This document shows, one piece after another, positions 22,132 through 30,649 of a stretch of 32,742 bases of DNA; within the stretch, counting starts at the first letter, position 1; every line of letters begins with the position of its first letter. The translations under genes were made by a program, and so were the position numbers. The notes beneath the pieces are model-generated. The model had not been told where the DNA came from and did not search any database. It saw nothing but the letters and a program-made list of their open reading frames with translations. Source of the DNA: a virus. The stretch covers positions 1-32,742 of IMG/VR virus record IMGVR_UViG_3300008267_000197. One strand, given 5' to 3'.

Positions 22132-24888
22132 ATGGCTCAACCTTCTCAAAATACTTCGCAAAAGAAAAGTAACGTAAAGCAGCAAAAAAAAGCTGCTCCT
22201 GCTGCTGATTATACAATTGAAGATCAGGGCGCTTTACTTCTTTATGTTGATCATCTTGTAAAATATAGAAATACTCCAAATTCACAAAATATACCTGTTA
22301 AACAATATAAAAATTTTTTAATGGTAAATGCTGTTGATTCAGAAGATAGTAAATATTTTGTTAACTATCTATTTTCTCCTAAAAAAATAAATAAATTTTT
22401 AAATGCATCTCCGTTGTTTTTTAGCAGCATTTTACCAAAAGTAAGAATTTACAAAGTCATTCAAAGAGACACTTTTGATCCAAGCGATAGAACAAAAAGA
22501 ATACTTAATCCAAATTTGATATTTGGAGCTAATAGTAAGAAAACAAGAAACTCTTATAGTTTTTTATTTCCTTTTGAAGATTATTTAAGTTTACCAAATA
22601 AAAATGGAGAAATATCATTAGAAAATTATGGCAAGGCTTATGGTGCTGGTTTACAAAATGTTACTATTGATGATTCTTCTCATCCAAGTACTCCTAGTAA
22701 CCTGATTGTAACAATTAGAACTATTTATACTGATTTTAATATTCTTTTTAAAAAATTTGTAGTTCAGTCCGAAGAAGATCCAGATGTCACTACTGAAATT
22801 TCATTTAGAGATCTTTTTAATAAGGGTTCTGCTGGCGCTCCAAGAGAAACAGATGGTACAAATGCAGAACTCGCTAATACAAGTGCATTTAGGCTTAAAT
22901 TAGAAGTAGGATGGTCTTATGATGAAAAGTTATTAAGAAGAATTAATTATGGATCAACTGAATTAAAAGAATCGGATATACAAGAAATAAAATTTGCATT
23001 ACAAAAATCATCCTATACGTATTATCTTGGTTATAGAAATTTTGAATTGGATATAAATACAGAAGGTAAAATAGGTGCCACTATTACTTGTGGTGGTGCT
23101 GTTATGATGGATTTTAGATCTAATGAGGCAAGCGTATTATATTTTACAGATCCAAAAGATGGCACAACTATAAATTATTATGATATTGAAAGAAGAATAT
23201 CTGCTGTACAAGATAAGATATCAAAAATAGAAGGTATCCAAGTCGGTCCAACAAAACCAGATACAAATAAAAAAGCAAACCGTCTTGAAAGAAAAGCTTT
23301 TGAAGAAGAAAAAAGATTAGAAAAAATAAAAAAAGATACAATAGAAAGTTTAAAAAAAGAAATATCAAAAGATCAGAATAAAATTTATAAAGAGTTTTTA
23401 AGATCTTTATTTGAAAAATCTGCAATTCATAAATTAATAATTAAGAAAAAAACTCTTGATGATCTAAAAAAACATTTTGAGTCTGACGTTAAATCTGACG
23501 TTAAAGTTTTATCCTTGGAATCTAGAGTAGCATTAGATGCACCAACAATTTCAATTGTTACGTCAGACTCACCAGAAGATAAAAAACAAAAAAATGCATC
23601 TGATTTGGTTAAAGAGGATTTAGGTTCAAAAAAAACAAAAGATAACAATAAATCTAAAGAAAAAATAAAGAAAACTGGTTCTTTACTTGATTCAAAATCT
23701 GATAAAACTATATATTATGTTTATTTAGGTGATATTTTAGAATATGCTTTTGGAGCTTTAAAGTCAAAAAATATTGAAGAGTTTGGAAATACAATTCCAA
23801 TGGTTGGTCCTTTTACTTATTCAAATGCAAAGAAAAATATTAATTTAAAAGATAAAGTAGAAGAAAAAGATTTTATAGATCATTTTTATGATCCACCAAG
23901 TGTTGCAAATATAGCAGATATTCCAATCTCTTTAGAAAGATTTAAAAAGTTTTTATTTGAAAAATTCATAAATCCTAGAGTAAAAGTGATAGAGTTAGAT
24001 TTCTTCATACAAGAAATTTTTTATAATTTAGTTTTTGATGGTATGTCTGGTAACGTTTTCGGCGCACATATGAAAAAACATTTTGGAAATATTACCTTTG
24101 GAAATTGCACTGCAAGAACGATACCAGCACAGGATAAATCAAACCCAGATCAACAAAGAGAATTTTTTACATTTGAACTTTACGAAGATATTTATAAAAG
24201 AAAAAATCCGCTTCCTACATTTGTCCTAAGAAGTGTAGATACAGATATATTGTTTAAACAAGAAATAGCAAACAAAAGTCATTTAATAAACTATTATTAT
24301 ATGTTTGCTAATCAAGTTGATAATTTAGTGGGCAAAGTCTTAAAAGAGAACGAAAGACAGCAAAGCGGCATAGTTGATATACAGGTTGGTGCTGAAAAAG
24401 GTATTTTCAAAAAAGTTTCATTTGCAAAATCACAACTTGGTAGCGCATTAGCTCCAGCGGCAGTTAGTAATAATAGAGATTTATCAAGAAATAATCCAAT
24501 TGCATTAGCCGGTATAATGAATGCAGACGTAGAAATGTATGGTAATACTTTCTTTTCTGTTGGTACAAAAGTTCACGTTGATCAATCATTTCTTTTAAGT
24601 TCTCCAAATGCAAGAGCAGATGAAGTTATAGAATTTGGTCTTGGTGGTTTTTATGAAGTTAAAAAAGTTTCTCATGATATAGAGGCTGGTAAGTTTTCTA
24701 CAAAAATGAATATAGTATTAAACCACACTAATAACGGTAAGAAAACTAGTGCTGGTGGTGCAGCAGAAACTCCAAAAACTATTAATTCTTCTGTTAAAGA
24801 AAGAGAACAGCAAATTAATAAAATACTTAAAGAAGGCGAACAAGCAAATCCAGAAAAACCACCCAAAATTGATGGGAGCAAAGCTTAA
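22132..24888 (+). CDS. Large baseplate hub-like protein
   Basis: A 918-residue protein, start two bases after the gp53-like gene. N-terminal 40-160 contains LFFSSILPKVRIYKVIQRD and NSYSFLFPFEDYL, and 225-330 contains TEISFRDLFNKG and FRLKLEVGWSYDEKLLRR, beta-rich blocks of a virion protein. Residues about 360-530 are a lysine/glutamate coiled coil and linker. The C-terminal region 787-880, with NADVEMYGNTFFSVGTKVHV, FGLGGFYEVKKVSHDIE and FSTKMNIVLN, resembles the end of hub proteins of contractile tails (T4 gp27 / XkdQ-like), where a final beta barrel binds the spike. The size suggests a fused or enlarged hub. The stop overlaps the next start (TAATG). Confidence 0.6.
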   Translation: MAQPSQNTSQKKSNVKQQKKAAPAADYTIEDQGALLLYVDHLVKYRNTPNSQNIPVKQYKNFLMVNAVDSEDSKYFVNYLFSPKKINKFLNASPLFFSSILPKVRIYKVIQRDTFDPSDRTKRILNPNLIFGANSKKTRNSYSFLFPFEDYLSLPNKNGEISLENYGKAYGAGLQNVTIDDSSHPSTPSNLIVTIRTIYTDFNILFKKFVVQSEEDPDVTTEISFRDLFNKGSAGAPRETDGTNAELANTSAFRLKLEVGWSYDEKLLRRINYGSTELKESDIQEIKFALQKSSYTYYLGYRNFELDINTEGKIGATITCGGAVMMDFRSNEASVLYFTDPKDGTTINYYDIERRISAVQDKISKIEGIQVGPTKPDTNKKANRLERKAFEEEKRLEKIKKDTIESLKKEISKDQNKIYKEFLRSLFEKSAIHKLIIKKKTLDDLKKHFESDVKSDVKVLSLESRVALDAPTISIVTSDSPEDKKQKNASDLVKEDLGSKKTKDNNKSKEKIKKTGSLLDSKSDKTIYYVYLGDILEYAFGALKSKNIEEFGNTIPMVGPFTYSNAKKNINLKDKVEEKDFIDHFYDPPSVANIADIPISLERFKKFLFEKFINPRVKVIELDFFIQEIFYNLVFDGMSGNVFGAHMKKHFGNITFGNCTARTIPAQDKSNPDQQREFFTFELYEDIYKRKNPLPTFVLRSVDTDILFKQEIANKSHLINYYYMFANQVDNLVGKVLKENERQQSGIVDIQVGAEKGIFKKVSFAKSQLGSALAPAAVSNNRDLSRNNPIALAGIMNADVEMYGNTFFSVGTKVHVDQSFLLSSPNARADEVIEFGLGGFYEVKKVSHDIEAGKFSTKMNIVLNHTNNGKKTSAGGAAETPKTINSSVKEREQQINKILKEGEQANPEKPPKIDGSKA
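23482..23505 (+). repeat. 12-bp tandem duplication in the hub gene linker
   Basis: TCTGACGTTAAA occurs twice in a row, encoding SDVKSDVK in the disordered linker of the hub-like protein. It is in frame and probably harmless; it looks like recent slippage. Confidence 0.85.
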
Positions 24889-26213
24889 TGCCAATTGAGA
24901 GAGACATCACTTTAAACGTTGAAGATAAAGAATCACTTGCTGATTTTTTTAGAAAAAAAGATGAATTTGAAACTATCTTTACAAAAAAAGAAAAAAAGAA
25001 AATTACACATTTAGAATTTGATAATCGTTTTTATGGTAGGATAGACACGAAAAATAATTCTGTATTTGTGGACACTTCTTTTTTAAGTGCTGTTTATAGT
25101 AATAAAGATATTCGTTTATTAGACATTCCAGCACAAGCATACGTTGATCTACAAACATATTTTAGAACTGCTTTTGGAAGAATTTCTAGGGATAGTTATT
25201 TTACAGATTTATATCCAGATAGGGGATATATTTCTGTTCACGAAGAATATCAAGTATATATGCAAGAATATTTTACAGATTTCGTATCTTATATCAGCAA
25301 GGAACAAGACAGAAAAATAACTGATATCAAAAAATTTTTCGATTTGTTTATTGATTTGAATTCTAAATTCATATCTATTCAAGAAATACCTTTTACAAGA
25401 ACAGGGTTTTTACAAAGTATTTATTGTAGCCCATATGTTTCAGGTCTTGTTGTAGATGTTAAAACAGCAGAATTTAACAATGATCAAGTTAAATATGATG
25501 ATTATATTAAAGACATAAACTTTGAATTCTTTTTAGAATCCGCAAACAGATTTGGTTTTCTAGTGGATAAAAATGCTCCTTGGCGTCTTATATTTAATAC
25601 AAAACAATCATTAATGAGCGCTCAAGACCCAGATTTAAATTTACTTGACCAAACAAAAACTGGCTTGATAGATTTATGTGGTTATACAATACAAGATGGT
25701 TACTTCGCTAGAAATGGTATAACAGATGAAGAATCTTTTTATGATAAAAGATATATAAAATCTATGATTGGAAGACGCTATGATGAAACATCAGAATTAG
25801 AACTTTTAAAATTCATGTTTACACAATTTTACAATGGTTATATATTCCCAAACAGAGAAGTTGTTCAAGGTAAAGAGTCTATAAAAAATAAAGATATATT
25901 TATAGAAAAAACAGTTAGAAATGTAATTTCTATAGATCAAGTAAATGAAACATTTGGTAATGAAGTCTGGTTAAGATTATTGCTTTATTTTAGAGCTTTA
26001 GAAACAAAACAAAGATGGAATCAACTAGAATTTGAAAAATATTACAATGCTTCTATTGCATATTATAAAACTTATAATATTAGATCTGCGATTGATTTCA
26101 TAAATAGCAAAACGTCTAATTTATTTGATGTTGACAAGACAAATCTTCGTGCTATAGATAGAGAACGTCTGGTCAACAAAGTCTTTACACAACCAGAACA
26201 ATTTAAATTTTAG
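24888..26213 (+). CDS. Putative baseplate-associated structural protein, unknown family
   Basis: A 441-residue protein overlapping the hub-like gene by one base (TAATG). It is rich in Phe, Tyr, Asp and Lys without Gly-rich repeats. Visible blocks are RLLDIPAQAYVDLQTYFRTA at about 78-97, DLYPDRGYISVHEEYQVYMQ at about 107-126, FLESANRFGFLVDKNAPWRL at about 213-232 and FMFTQFYNGYIFPNREVVQG at about 309-328. No enzyme motif or membrane segment is seen. Position at the end of the tail operon and coupled translation with the hub point to a baseplate or virion role. I do not recognise its family. Confidence 0.6.
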   Translation: MPIERDITLNVEDKESLADFFRKKDEFETIFTKKEKKKITHLEFDNRFYGRIDTKNNSVFVDTSFLSAVYSNKDIRLLDIPAQAYVDLQTYFRTAFGRISRDSYFTDLYPDRGYISVHEEYQVYMQEYFTDFVSYISKEQDRKITDIKKFFDLFIDLNSKFISIQEIPFTRTGFLQSIYCSPYVSGLVVDVKTAEFNNDQVKYDDYIKDINFEFFLESANRFGFLVDKNAPWRLIFNTKQSLMSAQDPDLNLLDQTKTGLIDLCGYTIQDGYFARNGITDEESFYDKRYIKSMIGRRYDETSELELLKFMFTQFYNGYIFPNREVVQGKESIKNKDIFIEKTVRNVISIDQVNETFGNEVWLRLLLYFRALETKQRWNQLEFEKYYNASIAYYKTYNIRSAIDFINSKTSNLFDVDKTNLRAIDRERLVNKVFTQPEQFKF

Positions 26214-26220
26214 GTGGATA

Positions 26221-27423
26221 ATGCTTTTTCAAACTCTTGATGATAAAGAAAATTGTATTGCTGTTTATGTAGATGGAAAACTCTTTAAAGAACTGCCAGA
26301 AAATTTAAGTAAAACTTGGGGTTATTCAGCTTTTTTAAAAGGCAGAGATGTTGATTACGCAGAGCTATATTGTGGTGGTAAAAAACTATCTGAAGTTTGT
26401 CCAGAAAACTTAAAAGAAAACTGGGAACACATCAAACAAAGATTAGTGGCTTTTAGAAACTCTTTTAAAGAAGCAAAAGTTGATTTACGACAAAACTGTT
26501 TTTTTGATCTTGTTCCAGAAAAATTCTTGCTAGAGTATTGCTTTATGAAGAATGAAATCACAAATCATGTTCTGACAACTTATGAAAAGCCAGAGCAATA
26601 TGATTTTTTGAGAAGATTTAATGAATTATTAATTGACATTAAATATCGTGAATTAAACATTGACATTGAAGGATTACACAAAAATGTTCTTACAGAACGT
26701 GATTTATCTTATTATCACAAAATGCGTGATGTACAGAAGCATATAGATTATGATTTGTTTGGAGCAGTCACAGGAAGACTCTCCACTAAGAGAAATAGCT
26801 TTCCAATACAAAGTTTCCAGAAAGCCTATAGACACGCTCTAAAGCCTCAAAACGATTGGTTTGTTGCTATTGATATAAATGCAGCTGAATTAAGAACCTC
26901 GTTATCTTTGTTGAACTGCGTTCAACCCCAAGAAGATCTATATGAGTGGATCGCAAAAGAACTTCTTGATGGTCTTCCAAGGGCTAATGCAAAACAAATT
27001 GTTATTGAGTGGCTATATAATTCAAGTAACCAAACCTATCAAAAATATTCAAAAAATCTTGATAATGTCTTTAAAAAAGAAATTTTAAAGTCTATGTATT
27101 GGGTAAACGGGTATGTTCATACTCCTTTCGGGCGTAAGATTGAGGCAGATGAACATCACGCAATCCCATACTTGAATCAAAGCACTTTCATTGATTTATT
27201 TCACAGACAAGTGATTAAGGTTGATGATCATCTAAAAAACAAAAAAAGCTTTATTGCTTTTTTACTTCACGATGAATTTGTTATAGACTTGGCCGAAGAC
27301 GAAAAAAATGAATTATTAGAAATTCTAAAAATAGTACAAGATACACAATTTGGAAAATTTCTAGCAAGTGTCAAGGTTGGTAAAGATTACGGTAATATGA
27401 AGAAATTAAATATTAAGGCATAA
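26221..27423 (+). CDS. Minimal family A DNA polymerase (palm/fingers, no recognisable exonuclease)
   Basis: A 400-residue protein with the motifs of Pol I-type polymerases in order: TGRLSTKRNSFPIQSF at 184-199 (compare TGRLSS..PNLQNIP), motif A AIDINAAELR with the metal-binding Asp218, a motif B/O-helix equivalent RANAKQIVIEWLY (Arg254, Lys258, Tyr266), YVHTPFGRKI at 298-307, the NQSTFIDLFHRQ helix, and motif C LLHDEFVID with His350-Asp351-Glu352. All key palm residues are present. It is much shorter than E. coli Pol I (928) or T7 polymerase (704), and the 180 residues before the palm show no exonuclease DxE motif. In motif B the usual FG is IE. It starts seven bases after a tail gene, with AGGTGG, and leads into the tubulin-like gene. 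Confidence 0.87.
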   Translation: MLFQTLDDKENCIAVYVDGKLFKELPENLSKTWGYSAFLKGRDVDYAELYCGGKKLSEVCPENLKENWEHIKQRLVAFRNSFKEAKVDLRQNCFFDLVPEKFLLEYCFMKNEITNHVLTTYEKPEQYDFLRRFNELLIDIKYRELNIDIEGLHKNVLTERDLSYYHKMRDVQKHIDYDLFGAVTGRLSTKRNSFPIQSFQKAYRHALKPQNDWFVAIDINAAELRTSLSLLNCVQPQEDLYEWIAKELLDGLPRANAKQIVIEWLYNSSNQTYQKYSKNLDNVFKKEILKSMYWVNGYVHTPFGRKIEADEHHAIPYLNQSTFIDLFHRQVIKVDDHLKNKKSFIAFLLHDEFVIDLAEDEKNELLEILKIVQDTQFGKFLASVKVGKDYGNMKKLNIKA

Positions 27424-27424
27424 A

Positions 27425-28252
27425 ATGACTATTATAGGACTTGGAAATGCTGGTTGTAATATCGCTGAAAAATTTGAAAACGTAGGCGATGATACAAAAG
27501 TTATTCTTATAGACGCAGACATAGAAGGCGAGAATTGCATATCTTTAAAAAGATCTGACTCGCCAGAGGCATATGAACAAACAGCCCCAGATATTTCTAG
27601 TTATTTAGAAACAGTAGATGAAAGAGTTTTTTTAATTGTTGGTGGATCTGGTAAAATATCAGGCGCTTCTTTGAAAATCTTAAAACAATTAAGAGGCAAA
27701 GAGTTAAATGTTATTTATGTAAGACCCGATGTTACTCTATTGCAAAGTAATTCTAAATTACAAGATAATCTTGTTTTTAATGTTTTTCAGGAGTATGCAA
27801 GATCTGGTATTTTTAAAAAATGTTACCTAATTAGTAATAATCTTGTAGAAAAAATACTTGGTGATGTACCAGTAATAGGTTATTATGAAAAGTTAAATGA
27901 TTTAATATTTAATGCTCTTGGCTTTGTCTTAACGCATGAAACTAAAAACGGTTTAGTAAATAATTTATCTATCTTGAAAGAAACAGAAAGAATCTGCACA
28001 GTTGGATTCTTTGACATGGAATCACGAAATGAAGAATTATTTTATGAACTAGAAAATATTGATGATAAACATTTTTATTTTGTTATAAATGAAGAAAAAT
28101 TAAAAACAGATGGTTCTTTGTTGAAAAAAATAAAACAAATAATGTTAGAAAAGTCAGTTGACAACATAAAATGTTCTTATACAATACATTCAACAAAGCA
28201 CGAACAAGATTATTGTTTTATCGCAGCTTATACTAAACGAGTTCAAAAATGA
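27425..28252 (+). CDS. Tubulin/FtsZ-like GTPase-domain protein
   Basis: A 275-residue protein with one non-coding base after the polymerase stop. Residues 3-17 (IIGLGNAGCNIAEKF) match the FtsZ T1 nucleotide-binding loop (GVGGAGCNAVNRM). Residues 68-86 (VFLIVGGSGKISGASLKIL) sit where FtsZ/tubulin has its signature GGGTGTG(A/S) followed by a helix, but only the GG and GAS parts are kept. NVIYVRPD at 95-102 resembles the beta strand after that helix (TVAVVTKPF in FtsZ). YYEKLNDLIFNALGFVL at 153-169 fits the next helix region. No clear T7-loop NxDxxD catalytic motif is visible, so GTP hydrolysis or polymerisation may be lost. The length covers the GTPase domain and part of the second domain. A Rossmann-fold protein of another family is the alternative. 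Confidence 0.62.
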   Translation: MTIIGLGNAGCNIAEKFENVGDDTKVILIDADIEGENCISLKRSDSPEAYEQTAPDISSYLETVDERVFLIVGGSGKISGASLKILKQLRGKELNVIYVRPDVTLLQSNSKLQDNLVFNVFQEYARSGIFKKCYLISNNLVEKILGDVPVIGYYEKLNDLIFNALGFVLTHETKNGLVNNLSILKETERICTVGFFDMESRNEELFYELENIDDKHFYFVINEEKLKTDGSLLKKIKQIMLEKSVDNIKCSYTIHSTKHEQDYCFIAAYTKRVQK

Positions 28253-28503
28253 GTGATATAATAGTTGAAGTTCATACAGGCATCTTTAGAAAAAAAGATG
28301 AAACATTTAGAAAAATGTCTTTTGTAAAATTAAGTGACTTGCCAAAAGAATTCATTGAAAGTAAGCTACTGGGAAAGCGTTCACATAATCTGCAAGAAGG
28401 GCTAGAATTAGTTTGGGATTTAGACTCAAAAGAGTTTCGCACGTTTAATTGGAAAACAGTTATAGGCGCAGTCGAAAAAGAAACTAAAAAGATTGTGCTT
28501 TAA
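28249..28503 (+). CDS. Small conserved phage protein, possibly SH3-like
   Basis: An 84-residue protein whose ATG overlaps the previous stop (ATGA), so it is translationally coupled to the FtsZ-like gene. Residues 56-75 (GLELVWDLDSKEFRTFNWKT) form a pattern, hydrophobic-WDxDxxxFRxFN, that I associate with small beta-barrel proteins in phage replication regions. No catalytic motif is seen. Coupling to the tubulin-like gene suggests a possible partner, but that is inference. Confidence 0.65.
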   Translation: MSDIIVEVHTGIFRKKDETFRKMSFVKLSDLPKEFIESKLLGKRSHNLQEGLELVWDLDSKEFRTFNWKTVIGAVEKETKKIVL

Positions 28504-28574
28504 CTCTAGCGCAGACCGTGTTAGAGTCTTAACAGTTCGGCGGGAGATTTACCGACCGACAAAGGAGTAATAAA
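28504..28574 (+). promoter_or_regulatory. Structured 5' leader of the ssDNA-binding protein gene
   Basis: The 71-base gap has two hairpins. ACTCTA (28504-28509) pairs with TAGAGT (28523-28528). TCGGCGG (28537-28543) can pair with CCGACCGA (28552-28559) with one bulged A and an eight-base loop. The single-stranded CAAAGGAGTAATAAA follows with the ribosome binding site. There is no T run, so neither looks like a terminator. In T4, gp32 represses its own translation through a folded leader next to an unstructured ribosome binding site; this leader has a comparable plan. Confidence 0.4.
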
Positions 28575-29357
28575 ATGGGTATCGACGTAAAGAAAATGAA
28601 GGCCAAGCTAGACGCACTACAAAACAAGGGTGGTTCCACAAGCAAGACTGCTTTTTGGAGTCCAAAAGAAGGAAACAACTATTCAATTCGTGTTGTTCCA
28701 ACACCAGACGGTGATCCATTCAAGGAATACTGGTTTCACTATGAACTAGGCACACAAGGTGGCTTCCTATGCCCAAAGAAGAACTTTGGCGACTCATGCC
28801 CAGCTTGTGAATTCGCTAACAAGCTATACCGCGAAAAGACCGAAGAATCAGCCAAGATGGGTAAGAAGTTTCTACCTCGTCAACGCTTCTTCTCACCAAT
28901 CGTTGTTCGCGGTGAAGAGAAGGACGGTATCAAGGTTTGGGGTTATGGTAAGAACGCTTATCAAGATCTAATCAACCTAGTCCTAAATCCAGACTATGGC
29001 GATATTACTGATCCAGAACAAGGTACTGATTTAGGTTTGATGACAAGCAAGGCTCCCGGTCAAAGCTTCCCAATGACAAAGATTACTCCTGCTCGCAAGA
29101 CAAGCAAGCTTTGTCAAGGAAACTCAGCAGAGTGTAAGGAATTGCTAGAGACTATTCCAGATTTTGAGAAGCTACATACTCGTAAAACAACTGAGGAAGT
29201 TGCTGTAATTCTTGAAGAGTATCTAAATTCAGCTGATAGCACAACCGATGCCGATGCTGAAACTTCTTCAAGAGAAGTAAAGAAGTTTGGTGGTCCATCA
29301 AAAGTTAAACCAAAGAGCGATATTGACTCTGCTTTTGATGATATTCTAAATGCTTAA
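28575..29357 (+). CDS. Single-stranded DNA-binding protein (T4 gp32 type)
   Basis: A 260-residue ssDNA-binding protein expected to coat and organise single strands for replication, recombination and repair. Residues 1-20 are a basic helix (KKMKAKLDALQNKGG), the place of gp32's self-interaction segment. The core has NYSIRVVPTPDGDPF and a zinc site of His55, Cys66, Cys75 and Cys78 (HYELG, GFLCP, SCPAC), the gp32 H-C-C-C pattern. The tail is acidic (DIDSAFDDIL), typical of SSB tails that recruit partner proteins. Codon use shifts to CTA leucine, AAG lysine and C-ending codons as in the capsid gene, indicating very high expression. The start follows AAAGGAG. A terminator follows. Confidence 0.92.
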   Translation: MGIDVKKMKAKLDALQNKGGSTSKTAFWSPKEGNNYSIRVVPTPDGDPFKEYWFHYELGTQGGFLCPKKNFGDSCPACEFANKLYREKTEESAKMGKKFLPRQRFFSPIVVRGEEKDGIKVWGYGKNAYQDLINLVLNPDYGDITDPEQGTDLGLMTSKAPGQSFPMTKITPARKTSKLCQGNSAECKELLETIPDFEKLHTRKTTEEVAVILEEYLNSADSTTDADAETSSREVKKFGGPSKVKPKSDIDSAFDDILNA

Positions 29358-29382
29358 CAGTAAAAGATTGATGTAGTAGACT

Positions 29383-29413
29383 GAGCCACAGACTAAAACT
29401 CTGTGGCTCTTTT
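29383..29413 (+). terminator. Rho-independent terminator after the SSB gene
   Basis: GAGCCACAGA (29383-29392) pairs perfectly with TCTGTGGCTC (29400-29409), loop of seven, then TTTT. The ribosome binding site of the recombinase gene begins six bases later. Confidence 0.9.
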
Positions 29414-29428
29414 ACTTAGGAGAATAAT

Positions 29429-30577
29429 ATGGCTAAAAAGAAAGAAGAAACTGCGGCAGGACGTATATCAATTGATGAAATGCGTAAGATGATTAATAAA
29501 AAAGCTGGTCAAGAAGTTACTTTTGACCTTTTGCAAGAAAGTCCAACTGAAGTTACAGATTGGATTCCAACTGGTTCACGCTGGTTAGATTCAATTGTTT
29601 GTCGAGGTAAGCTTGCTGGTATTCCAGTAGGAAAAATTTCTGAAATTGCCGGTATGGAAGGATCTGGCAAGAGTTATATGGCAGGACAAATTGCGGCTAA
29701 TGCTCAAAAGAAAGGCATTGACGTAGTGTATTTTGACTCAGAAAGTGCTATCGATCCTGAATTTTGGGAAAAAATTGGTCTTGATGTGTCAAGAATGCTT
29801 TATGTTCAAGCCACAAGTGTTGAGTTCGTTCTAGAAACTATTGAAGAGCTACTAAAGACTAACCAAAATAGAATGTTATTTATCTGGGATTCGTTTGCTT
29901 TGACTCCATCAAAGACAGATATCGAAGGAACATTCAATCCAAATGAAAGCATGGCAGTTAAACCTCGTATTATGGCTAAAGGTTTATCAAAGATCATCAT
30001 GCCAATAGCTAACTCACAGTCAACATTGGTTGTCCTTAACCAGCTTAAACACAATTTGAGCGTAACAGGCAATATTAAGTATCTAACAGATTCAGAGAGG
30101 TACTCCACCCCCGGTGGTAAGGGGTTGGCATTTGCATATAGTCTAAGATTGTGGCTAACTGGTAGAAAAGGCAAGGATTCATACGTACATGATCAAAATG
30201 GTTATCGTATTGGTAATCAAGTAAAGGTACGTTTAGAAAAATCACGGTTTGGAACGGTTGGCCGTGAGTGTACTTTCCGTATTTTATGGGCAGGTGAACA
30301 AATTGGTGTTCTAGATAACGAGAGCATCTTTGAAGCTATTAAACCTTTTATCAAACAGATGGGTGCTTGGTATGAAATTGAAGTTAGTGGTCAATCAAAA
30401 AAATTCCAATTTGCTCAATGGGAAGAATTAATGGCAGATCAGGATTTCCGCGAAGCTGTCTACAAGATCATGGAAGAAGAAGTAATTGTTAAGTTTGAAA
30501 ATCGTCAAGGAGAAGCTAAAAACTACTATAATATTGACGGCGAACAAGAAGAGGAAACTTATCAAGAACAAGCTTAA
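29429..30577 (+). CDS. uvsX: UvsX/RecA-type strand-exchange recombinase
   Basis: A 382-residue RecA-fold ATPase (T4 UvsX is 391) that forms filaments on ssDNA for recombination-dependent replication and repair. Visible motifs are IPTGSRWLDSIVCRGKLAG at 47-63, Walker A GMEGSGKS at 75-82, YFDSESAID at 101-109 with the presumed catalytic Glu105, Walker B MLFIWDS at 149-155, and the L2-side block PGGKGLAFAYSLRLWL at 228-243. The C-terminus is acidic (GEQEEETYQEQA), a feature that in RecA moderates DNA binding. It has its own ribosome binding site (TTAGGAGAA), lies between two terminators, and follows the SSB gene, its functional partner. Confidence 0.93.
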   Translation: MAKKKEETAAGRISIDEMRKMINKKAGQEVTFDLLQESPTEVTDWIPTGSRWLDSIVCRGKLAGIPVGKISEIAGMEGSGKSYMAGQIAANAQKKGIDVVYFDSESAIDPEFWEKIGLDVSRMLYVQATSVEFVLETIEELLKTNQNRMLFIWDSFALTPSKTDIEGTFNPNESMAVKPRIMAKGLSKIIMPIANSQSTLVVLNQLKHNLSVTGNIKYLTDSERYSTPGGKGLAFAYSLRLWLTGRKGKDSYVHDQNGYRIGNQVKVRLEKSRFGTVGRECTFRILWAGEQIGVLDNESIFEAIKPFIKQMGAWYEIEVSGQSKKFQFAQWEELMADQDFREAVYKIMEEEVIVKFENRQGEAKNYYNIDGEQEEETYQEQA

Positions 30578-30597
30578 TTAAAATATTAAAACTAATT

Positions 30598-30634
30598 AAT
30601 AGACAGAGCCGTAAAAAAGCTCTGTCTATTTTAT
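30598..30634 (+). terminator. Rho-independent terminator after uvsX
   Basis: AATAGACAGAGC (30598-30609) pairs over 12 bases with GCTCTGTCTATT (30619-30630), loop CGTAAAAAA, then TTATTTT. Confidence 0.9.
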
Positions 30635-30649
30635 TTTAGGAGAAAGGAG

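Noticed and set aside
23051-23058. Exact T4 late promoter sequence TATAAATA
   Set aside because: It lies deep inside the hub-like gene with no downstream gene start nearby; a chance match in AT-rich coding DNA.
28759-28971. Second open frame of 70 codons within the SSB gene, + strand
   Set aside because: It is out of frame with the zinc-site-containing SSB, has no ribosome binding site, and the GC-richer codon use of the SSB gene explains the chance open frame.
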